The notes below the pieces were generated by a model that was not told the DNA's origin, did no database searches, and worked only from the letters and a program-made list of their open reading frames with translations. This document shows positions 9,301-21,300 of a stretch of DNA of 64,000 bases, piece after piece. The DNA comes from an uncultured bacterium (GTDB lineage: Bacteria > Bacteroidota > Bacteroidia > Bacteroidales > Bacteroidaceae). Each line of letters opens with the position of its first letter. Positions within the stretch are counted from its first letter, which is position 1. The stretch covers positions 95,520-159,519 of the forward strand of contig CALZUQ010000001.1 in assembly GCA_945829425.1 (NCBI GenBank). Reading direction: 5' to 3'. The position numbers and the translations under genes are program-made.

Positions 9301-12300
9301 CAGGGAGCATACGCAGCATTAAATGCGGAAGGTTCATGGGACGAGAACAAGATTGTCCTTATGGGAACGAGTAGCAGTGCTGCCACTTTCAACACCACTA
9401 ATGGGAATTTAGGCTTCGCCATATTAGCTAATCTCACAGGAAACGGTGCTTCAGGAAAATATGATGATTGGAAAAAGGCAGTTGAGAACTCCAAACTCAA
9501 CCGCAATACAACCATCTCCGGTAAACACGGTGACGTGGATTATCAAGGAGTCATTGAAATGAAACAATCTTCAATAAATACAACCAATGGTGACCAAGGC
9601 GGATTAGGTATCTTTGGCGACACTCGTTTCGAACATATCACCTTCCAGCATAAGGACGGCAATTATGATATTTTCTACTGTCAGTACAACAGTCTTGAGA
9701 TGGGTGAGGGTGTTGTGATGAAAGGCTATGGAAACGGTCCGGGCTATGGTACGCTTGATGGTGCCACGACCATGTCGTTCCAGGTCTTCGGGGGCTTAAA
9801 CAACGACTCAAGATTTTATCCACTTAATACGGCTGCGTTGATAAAAGCCATGGAGGACGCCATGCCTCACGGCAAGGAGGGCTTCACCATGACCTTCAAG
9901 TCAGGGCATTATTCCACTATCTGTGCCGGCGGACGACAGAATCAAGGCAATCTTAATGGTGTTATGGGAACTGCCAATATGCCTGTCAAGTGTACTATCA
10001 TTATGGATATTGACAGAGCAACGAATGATGCTACAGGTAATAATGATCTCGGAGCACACTATGACGCGGGCATCATCATGGCAGGTAACCACGAGGGTGC
10101 TATGTTCGGCGATGTGGATATCATCATAAGAAGTGGTAAGGTGGGACGTGTAGTAAACGGAACATTAGGAGCTTTCCGTGATACGAACGGAAATATTAAT
10201 GCCCCATATAATACGTATATGGGTAGGGCAAGTATAACTCTTGACCCAAGAAAGGATGAAAATGGCAAGCCAATCCATTCTGATATTGTTGTCACAGAGT
10301 TATACGGAGGAAGTTGCGGACGTGGATTTACTAATGCCAATATAATCGATAACCCTTTCTACGGTCATGCAAAGGTAACTATTAACGGAGGTACATTTCA
10401 ATATCTCGGTACGGGTAAAGGAGATAACCTTCAGAAAGGTATCTTCGGTGCGGGTGCAGGTGGAAGAAACGGCATTGGCTATGGAACCACAGGTGATGGC
10501 ACACTAACAACGGATGACAGGATAGGATATTGGGCAACTGCATCTGATGGTCAGTACATGAAGTTTGGAAACTATGCTACAGCCAAAAGTAATCTCCTTA
10601 CCTACAAATGCTACAATGCTGACACACATACCGATACTGAAATCAGTCCGTTGGACACCAAGATCGAAATGATTATCAATGACGGACTGTTCGGCTCTTC
10701 TGATAAGCCTATTGACGGTGTATATGGTGGAGGTAGCGGTTATATGGCTCCCGGACTTTGGACAGAAGGAAAGCAAGCCATTCCTTCAACATACGGTGGA
10801 AATATTTATGGGCAGGAAGGTCAGACGGTTGTTTCCCTTACCATTAACGGCGGTGAGTTCTATTGTAAAGAAGGAATATTTGCCGGAGGACGTGGAACGG
10901 ACTATTACTATAAAGGAAACTGTTATGGAGCTACTGATGCCAGCGCTTATGATAAACTTGGCAAGATCTACGGCAACGTAGAGATGAACATCAATGGCGG
11001 TACGTTCCACTGCCCAGTCTTCGGTGGTGGATATGGCGTGGCGGATGCGAAACTTAAAAATACAACAACAGTATCCACCCTCTCCGACATGGCACTCATC
11101 ACGGGACGTTCCATCGTCCGTATCAATGGCGGTACGTTCTATAACAATGTCTATGGCGGCGGCGATATGGCACGCATAAATGCAGGTGAAGGCAAGGAGG
11201 CGACATACCTTGAGGTCAATTCCGGTGCTGACATACGCGGGGCTGTCTTCGCGGGAGGTAACGGAAGAGAGAACAGAAATGGTGCTGCTTATGTAAAGGG
11301 CGATGATAAGACAGACCACCCCGAACTCGTAGGAAAGGTTTCTGGTAATACCAATGTTTCCTTCTTCGGCAGCACACAGAACGCACCTTATATTTATGGT
11401 GATATCTTCGGCGGCGGAAACCTCGCGAAGGTTGATGGTAATACGAGTGTCAATATCTATGCCGGAAACTTCGCTGGTCAGATCTTTGGTGGCGGTAATG
11501 GCAAATTAATTGATAATGCTGTCCTTAACTCCGCCGATGTCACGGGCAACACCTCTGTCCTCCTTGCCCAAGACCTTGGCGGTCAGGAGGAAGGCGAGGA
11601 AGGCACTCTTGAAGACCAGTTCTCTATCAACGTGATATGGAATAAGCTGTGGAACGGCACAGACTTCGTGACATGGGAAAACAGCCTGGCCTCTTTCTAC
11701 GATAATGGGGTATTCAAGAACCCACATAATATCTACGGCGGCGGAAACCTCGCTTGTAATGTCACAGGCACCGCCACCGTCACTGTCCAGAAGGGTATGA
11801 CACCTTACAGCCTTCTCAAGACAACGGAGTGGAAGAAGGCATATAACGACAACAAGAACCCGCACTTCTATGTCTTCGGTGGCGGCTATGGCAAGAACAC
11901 CACGGTGGGAAATACCGATGTCACCGTCAATGTCCAGGGAGAATACGGCGAATACTCCGCAGAGGTTGACGACCCCGACATACAGATGTCACGTCCGTCA
12001 GTCCTTGCCGAGAGCAGCGCAACGTCTTCCCTCCCTGTCTTCGACAACAGCAAGGGTATTCCTAACTTCACCGTCCTCGGTGTCCTCGGCGGAGGATATG
12101 CCGGCACGGTGAGCAACGACACCAAGGTTACGGTGGACGGCATGACCTTCCTGCACCGTATCTATGGTGGTGGCTTCGGCGACCCCAACGATACAGATGC
12201 TGCCAAAACCACCGGCCAGGTTGGCGGAAATACGGAGGTCTATGTCATGGGAGCACATACCTATGGCGACGTCTTCGGCGGTGGTGCGGGTGTGTCACCC

Positions 12301-15300
12301 AACACCGACGTGGCACGTGTCAAAGGCACTACGAGGGTAGAGATCTCTGACGACGCACGTATCTACGGCTCCGTATATGGCGGTGGAGACATTGCCTGTG
12401 TGGGAACAGCCAGCACCAAGGACTATAACAAATGGCCAACCAGCTCCTCCACACACAACAACGACGGAACATGGACATATAACGAACCGACAGCAGACTA
12501 CGCCACCTTCGTAAACATCATCGGAGGAGACATCTTCGGAGAGGTGTATGGCGGAGGACGTGGAGTAAAGCAGAGCGAGTCAACATCGTATGCAGACCTC
12601 GGACGCATAGAGGGCAACACCCTCGTGCATATCGCCAACACCCCGGCAGAGGGCGGAGGCTTCGCCACATCACCTGACGGCAGTGAGGTGACGCCGTATG
12701 TCTGGAACCGTATCTACGGCGGCTGTGCCTATGGCACTGTAGATGGCAATGCCTTCGTGCATGTCGAAGGCGGTATGCTCGGGCTGAACATCTTCGGCGG
12801 AGGATATGGCGACGTGCCAATAGAGAATGACGCGACCAACAGCTCGGAGGGCGTCTCGACAGCCAGCTCTACGCTGAAGCAGGTGCTGGGAAAGAAACAT
12901 ACGTCGGGAGTCACCTCTGCCGATATCCTCGGCAACACGAGGGTGCAGATTGACGGCGGCTCATGGGTATGGAACCGCAAGGCAGACACCAACGGTAACA
13001 TCACCACATGGACTGATGCAGACAGACAGGTGCTTGCCGACTTCGATGCCTTCAAGGCTTTCGACGAGAAATACAAGACCACCGACGACATCACGACCTT
13101 GAACGAGCTGCAAGGCATAGACCCTTCCTTCTTCAGCCTTGAGACGATGAAGTTCGTCAAGAACCACAACATCTTCGGAGGAGGAAACAGGGCATGCAAA
13201 GTCATAGGTAACGCCGAGGTCATCCTTAACCACTCTCCTGTGACGAAGGTGATGAAAGACGACGGCACGGAGATCAACATCCTCGACTTCACCACACAGG
13301 CAGGACTATGCTGGTATATGGCGTTCGGCAACAGCCAAGACCCGCAGTTCTCCGTCTTCGGAGCAGGATATGGCGCAAATACCACGGTGGGCACTGCCAC
13401 GGTAAAGGCACAGCCGGGCTTCAAGCTCAACGACGCTTGTACGGTGGAGGAAACGAATAAATACCTCTACCGCGCATACGAAGAGGACTATCAGTCGTAT
13501 GTCGACTATGAGACGGAGCTGCGCCAGCGTTACGACAACGTCACGCCGGAACAGAAGAAGATATACTACGGCAGCCGTAACGGCGACGACTCAGACCCCA
13601 AGACCTACCTCCGCTACCGTTCTACGGGCTTGGCATGGTCGGAGGGCATTCCGAACTTCACCTTCATAGACATACATGGCGGTGGCTTCAGCGGTGAGGT
13701 GACAGGTGATGCCACGGTGACGACAGACAACCAGCTGACATGCCGAAACATATTCGGCGGAGGACTCGGAGCGGTGCCGTACGGAGAACAGGAGGGAACA
13801 GAAGCCTTCGGCGTCGTAGGAGGTAATGCTACGGTGAAGGTCACCTCAGCCATAGTGTCACAGGATATCTTCGGCGGTGGTGCCGGAGTGGAGTCCATAA
13901 AGAAAAGCGACAGATACGTCGATTTCCCGAACATGGCACAGGTGAAGGGTAAGACGTATGTCGAGATAAACGGTACGCCGATGACGCATGAAACAGAGAG
14001 ATATATCCTCGACCGCACCCTCATCTTCGGCAGTGTCTTCGGTGGCGGTGACGTCGCCGTGGTAGGCACGAGCGACACCACGCCCGATATTCCCTACACC
14101 TCAGAAGTGGTGATAAAGAGCGGAACGCTGTTTGCGCAGGTTTATGCCGGCGGCAACGGACGTAAGGCAAGCGAGTGCGCTGACTATCAGAAGCTTGGTG
14201 CCATATATGGCGATACCCGTCTGAAGGTAGAGAAGACAGGTGATGTCAATCCTTACCTCTTCAACCGTCTCTATGGCGGAGGAAAGAACGGTAAGGTTGT
14301 GGGCAGCACCCATGTCGACATTGCCGGCGGCAACCTCTTCTTCAATGTCTTCGGAGGAGGATGGGGTGACGTCAGCGAGGACGGCAAGGTGACCTCTGCC
14401 GATGTCTCAGGCAACACGAATATCGTCGTCTCCGACGGAAATATCTGTCTTACGTCCTACTGGCTTCCGGAGGAACGCATGTGGGAGCCGGCGACAATCC
14501 TGGGCAGTGTGACATACTCTCCGCAGTATGACCCTTTCACTCAGAAATTCAAGATCAACCATAATATCTATGGTGGCGGCAACCTGGCATGTAAGGTTGT
14601 GGGAAGCAGTAACATAACCATGACGAAGGGTCTTATTCACAAGACGACACCTACCGTCTTTGCCGCTGACGCCGCCGATTATAACTTCTTCCATACCAAT
14701 GAATGGAAAGAGGTGTATGAGAAAGTCGGCTCACCACACTTCGCCGTCTTCGGCGGAGGGTATGGAGAGAATACGTCCGTAGGGAGCACCAACGTCAAGG
14801 TGACCATGGTCGACCTCACGACAGAGAACATCGCAGAACTTACCCCACCGACGAAAGGTGAGGAATACAAGCACTGCATCTCCGGACAGACGGTGATGGA
14901 CATCGTGGGCGGAGGATACTCCGGAAAGGTAGAGGGCGAGACGAACGTCACCGTAGGTGGCGGCACCTTCTCACGCCGTATCTTCGGCGGTGGCTTCTAT
15001 AACTCCGTGCTTTCTACGAAGATACAGGTCGACGCCGTAGATTGCAGGGACATATACGGCGGAGGCCTCATGGGCGACGTGCTGAAGAGGACAAAGGTGT
15101 ATATCGGCAGTGCTACCGGTGACAACAAAGACATCTATATCCACGGCAATGTCTATGGCGGCAACGACGTGTCAGGATATATCAACCTCATAGACAAGAG
15201 CGCAGGAGAGGACGTGGAGTTTAAGGACAATGAGGAGGCTGGAGATAACGTCGGCGACACGGACTTCACCGCTAACGACTATAACAACGGCACGTTCATA

Positions 15301-18300
15301 AAGATACGTGGCGGACATATCTACGGCAATGTCTATGGTGCCGGCAACGGTGACTACCTCTACGCCCTCGGCAAGAACGGCGAGACGCAGGTGACGGTGA
15401 ACGAAGACTACCAGATAGCGGGAAGCACAGACATCTACGACCTCGTATATACCGTGCCGATGCGTGGCACCATGGTGTCGCCGCAGAGTGCTTCACCTGC
15501 CATGACCATTGTGAACATCAACTCCTGGCGACCCCTGACAAACAAGGTCACCATAGACCTCGCAGGAACAGCAGCACATCCGCTGACCATTGACGGCAAT
15601 GTCTTTGGCGGCGGCAACTCCGCCACCGTGCTCACGGCACAGGATGACGCCGGCAAGATGGTGGGTGGCGTGAACTTCCATATCGGCGACAACATAAAGG
15701 TTGGCGGCATATACCTCGGCAGCGACGGTGACCAGCTCTTTATGACCGCTGCAGAAAACCCGTTCCTGAAGAACTTCCAGGACATCAACAAACTGTCGCT
15801 GCACGACGCCATCGACTGGCTCAACGACCCTTGTAACCATGGCATCTCAACGGCATACCTGCCGACATCACACGAGAACCGTCCTGCGGTATATCCACAC
15901 CTCCTCGACCTCTACTTCCAGCCCGTGGAGATGGCGGTGCAGCCTACCGTGGAATGGAAATACGGTGAGGGCACGGCATTCAAAAACGTTACCATAGGCA
16001 CGTTCTGCTGCGGTGGTAACCGTGGTAACATGAATGTAGAGCCGAAGACTGACGGAAACATCATAGACATAACCTTCCCTAAGGGTCTTACCATAACAGA
16101 GAAGATTGTGGGAGGATGTAACCAGGCAAACTATACATACGAGGAGAACGGCGAGAAGACCATACACGTAGGAGGCTATCTCCTCGGAAAGCGTGGTACG
16201 GCGAAGCCGTTGATAAAACTTACCGTGCTCAATGACTTCACGCCTTCCACCGTGGAGACATCTTATTATAAAGGTGCCAATGTCTATGGCGGATGCTATG
16301 ACTCCGGGACGATAAAGGGCGACGTAACGGTAGATTTCCGTTCAAACATGCTCAAGGGACTTGACAAGACGATGCTCGAAGCATCCAACGATGCTGGCAT
16401 AGCAGCCTGCAACGTCTATGGAGCAGGCTACGGTACGCTGAGTTACGTACGTGGCAACATCAAAGTATATTTCGGAAGCCAAAAAGACGAGAGCAGCACG
16501 TCAACAGTCTCCACCTCTGCCAACTTCCTCTTCGGCGGAGGACAGCAGGGTAATGTCGTGGGCAACACCACCGTACACATACTAAACGGACATCTCTATA
16601 AGTCTGTCACGGGCGGCTCATACGCCGGCTTCCAGTGGGGCAGCACGCAGGTGCTCGTAGGCTATCCTTCATATTATGTAGCCAAGAAGAGCGGAACGTA
16701 CAACCTCCTCCGTGCCGACACCTCTGCGGACAACCTCAGTCTGACAAACTCCGACGAAAGCAACTATGAAGATGCAGCAAAACAGGAGAAGACCATCAAG
16801 CAGACGATAAACATCCTCAAGGGAGACATCGTCTCAGAGCAGGTGTATGATGCAATACAGGCTTATGACAAGAAGAACAGCACCTCGCAGGCAACCGAGG
16901 AAAACTTCGGGAAGCAAACCGAAAAGCCTGCCGGTCATGGGCTCACATGGAACGACGTAAAGATAGACATTGACGAAGCGATATATGGCGGTGGCTATTC
17001 CCTCGCCACGGGGTCTTCTGTCCTTGCCAACAACACCACGGTGCTGAAATATACCGAGACATACAACATCGACAATACCACAGACCCGGAAGACCTGCCA
17101 CTGCAGTCAGGCATAAACACGTCGCAGGGCTTCGGTGGCAACACCACCATGCTCATTGCCGACCATCCCGCAGCAGAGGACTCTGAGACCGGTTACACTG
17201 ACCAGGAGCATATCTCCATCTCCCACCAGGAGATGCAGCCGGTGACATTGCCTGCTAACACCGACCTCTTCGGATATTACTATAAAGACAAGGCAGGCAA
17301 CTACCGTTACATCTATCAGTCCGGAACATATTATATGAATGCCCCGAAACCCCACCTGCCCGAGGATGCTGCTGATGACAGTAAGGTATATGAATACGAC
17401 GGTGAGGGAGGTGTCTTCGGCGACGGACACCTGTCATACGCCCAAGGCTTCCGCAATGCAGAGGTGACAGGCTATGGCTATGCCAATCACTCGCCTTACA
17501 ATGCCAAGATCATCAACACCTTCCAGCGTATGGATATGTTGCGCCTTACCGACAACTGCCTCGTGCTGCTCGGTGCACGTGACTATGCCACCAACGCCAC
17601 AAACAAGACGCCGTACTCCATAGCACGTGTGGGAGAGATACAGATGATAAGCAACATCAATGGTGAAAATGCACTTCCTACGGAGACAACGACAAAAACA
17701 GAGAATGAAACGACAACCACGACCTATAACTCCCGCTACCGCAACTACATGGGCTTGTCAAACAATATCCACTATGTAGGGGCTATATCTTCTAATGTGG
17801 CATTCTCAGCCTTATGGCATGATGACACGGGTGCGCTTGGCAAAAAAACGACAGAAAATGAAATAACCAAAGATTTTGCAGGAAAGAGTTATCAAGAGGT
17901 CAAGCAGTTTTATATAGACAAGTATTATAAAGAACCAGACCATACAAAACGCAGCCTGACAGAATTCCAGAAGCGTAACGACGGTACTGCCAAGAACATG
18001 ATCGGTATCTCCTCCGGCTATGCCTTGAAGATACAGAATGCTCGGGAAGTGTATGATCAAAATGAATTAAAAATAAAGGATGAACTATACTATGGTCCAA
18101 TAGTAGGCGTAGTGCAGATGTATCTTATCGACGTGCGTCAGGATGAAGGCGGCGGATATGTCTATGCCGACAATGTCCATAAGCGTACTGCTGCTGACGG
18201 CAGCGATGAAGACTTCCTTGAGACAACGGGTAACTTCGTCTTCCCATATTCACAGATGGAAGGACAGTACATCGTCGATGACTGTTTCCCGTCAAGCTAT

Positions 18301-21300
18301 GACTCACGAGACTCCATGACTCCAGAGAAAAACGCAGAGATTCACTACTGGTATGTCACTGGCTTCAACTATTTCTACAATGTCCACATCACGGGCTATA
18401 CCTATAACAGCAAGGAAAACCCATTGAACTTCGACAGCGACAATACCGACGGTCTGACAGTCCTCGCAGGTTTGAAGGAAGGTCAGGAAGTTGACATAAT
18501 ATCATGGAAGAGGCGCAGTGGACACCCTGACGACTACTCTTGTGACCTTGAGGAAAGAAACTATGATAACACCGCAACGGATAATTCAGGTAATAAGCTA
18601 TATAATCCAGAAATAAAGGATGAGAATGGCTCTGAATATCATGCCTATACATTGAAAGTCGGAGGCTCAAACGGCAAGACCTACAATGAGGATGGCGTGC
18701 ATTTCGTGCTGCCTATGAATCAAGACATCTCGCAAGACCAGATGATGACTGGCACATTGCCTCAACTTATCGCTGGCGATGCCAAGATAGCCTTCCGCCT
18801 GACAGATGCTGCGGTCAATACTTCTTCTGAGTATTACAACGCGCACCTCAAGGAACCGTGTCTGGCTACCCTCGTGCTCCGTGCTCCGTGGATGGAAAAG
18901 AAAGATGAAAGTGGAAATCCAACAACGGAACTGAAGCAACAGAAAGGTTATATCGGAATACAGTATTTCTATACCCGCAGTGGTGATGAAGGAAACTATA
19001 AATACACCCTGGTTACTTCCGGTACTTGGGACACTAACAAAACGTATTTTTATTACGACAGTGTCCTTGGTCAATATGTACAACTTGATGGCAAAGCCAT
19101 GTACACCAAGAATGGTGATGACTTTGCCCCAATTACAGACCTCGCTACCACTATCAATTTTGGCGGTAACCAGAAATACTATTACTACACCAATCGTTAC
19201 TACACCTACACCATCTACCTCACGATAGAGTATGCCCAAGGTCCAGACGTGTCGGGTAACATAACCATCAACAACTGCGCCCTGCCGGGAGAGATGATAA
19301 AACTCTCTACGGAGAACGTGAAGATTGACGTTGACCAGTCTATGTCGCCAAACGGATACTACTGGCGTATTGGACGGCTTGACAAAGACGGTAAGTTCGA
19401 GGCGAAGCAAGGCGATACGACAACAGATAACTGGGTGTATAAAGAGGCTGACAAGACATCATACAACATCGGATATGACACATACCGTGTCGGAGACGAT
19501 GCCACAAAGACGGGAGTGTTCAAGGGATGTATCTACGACGAGACGGAGAACGCACTATATATACCGGCATATTACTATATGAACGGATATGGCGTGCAGT
19601 TCGGATTCACCGTAAACGGATTGGAACCGCTCTTCGAGGTGACCATGAAGCCTGAGGACAGACTACTCGTGCATAACTACCACCGCATGAGTCCGCACAG
19701 CGGTATCAAGACGGTGAACCTGCACCTGCCTCATGCCGTGGCACGTGCCAAAGGGGAGACGTCATTCGCTGAGCCGCGCATATACCTCTCTGACGAGGAA
19801 GACTTCAACGCCTTTGTCGCTTACCTTGACAGCATAGGCAGCGGAAGGACAGTGGGCAGCACAAGCGTGAAGATAGGTACGGAGACACTCACCGTGCCAC
19901 GCTATGGCGAGAACACGCAGTTTGAGATACTTCAGAACATGGTGATACCGGAGGCGTATAACTCCGCGTCGTTCACTGACGGCATAACATTCGCAGGAAC
20001 GTTACACGGCGGAGGACATGTCCTCTCAGGCTTAAAGACAAACGGCGTGCTCTTCAACACTAACAAGGGTGATATATACAACCTCGGAATGCTCAGCGGA
20101 CGTATCGCGGGAAACAACGACAATGGAAAATACCACTGCTGCTTCGAATACGACGACGGTACCTCCGCTCCTCGCAAGGTATATCGCATGGACGGCACGC
20201 AAGTGACATCATACACTCAGGAGGACTTCCGGTACGGCCGTGTGGCATACGACCTCAACGAGTATTACCTCAAAGCACGACAGGTTCTGGCTGGTGGAGA
20301 AGATAACGTGCCGTCAAAGCTCTCTGAGAAGATAGCCTTGAAATATGTTCTTGACTATTACGCCAACGGTGACTATCAGTATGCTCACCGTCGTGATGCT
20401 GACACACGTCTCACCACGGGCATAGAATATCTCCGTACAGGAAACGGTGAGACACCGGGATATGGAACCATAGACACCCACCACGACATGAGCCATCCTA
20501 TCGACAAGGCTCGTGCACAGGGATATCAGGCTGCCACAGAGTCTGATCCGGAGACACGCACCGGCAACTACCTGCCGCTCTTCAATGCTGCGGCACAAAC
20601 CGGCGGTCTCGCTCTAACAGAGCCTATGAACGACTACATATTCTGGGGACAGTCGCTGCAGGCGAAGCCGGAGGGATATCCTTCAAATATCGTCTCACGT
20701 CAGCTCTCTGCCATGACAAACCGTGTATGGCGTGCGGTGGATTATATCAGTAACGTCACGCCGCACGGCTATCACCACAACGCCTTCAAGGAGGGCGACA
20801 AGGCAATGTCGACATACGTCCATACTCCGAAGACGACGGCGGTGGACTTCGCTTGCATGGCTGATGGCGCATCATATCAGGAAGGAGAGGTCGGAGGTGT
20901 CTTCTATCCTCCATACCGTGACGTGGCAACGAAATATAATGCCTTCGTGCCTGGCGATGCCACGACACGTAACCTCATAGTATATACTCCTGCTGACAAG
21001 GAAGTGGCTGACGAGGCGTATGACGTAGTGAATAAGGCTCTCGGATATAACGAGGAAACAAAGGAGAGCACCATACGTGGACACCACGTTACAGTAGATG
21101 GCGCTAACATACAGACGCAGTATCTACACCTCGTGGAGCGTGCCACCATGGCAGAGCCGAACAACGACTTCTGCGTGCCTACGTCTTTCAACGTCACCGA
21201 CCGTGCATGGTACACACGAAAGCCGACAAACTATGCCGAGATCGCGAACTCGGCATGGGACGGTATCTGCCTGCCGTTCACCGCAAATAAGGTGGTGGCT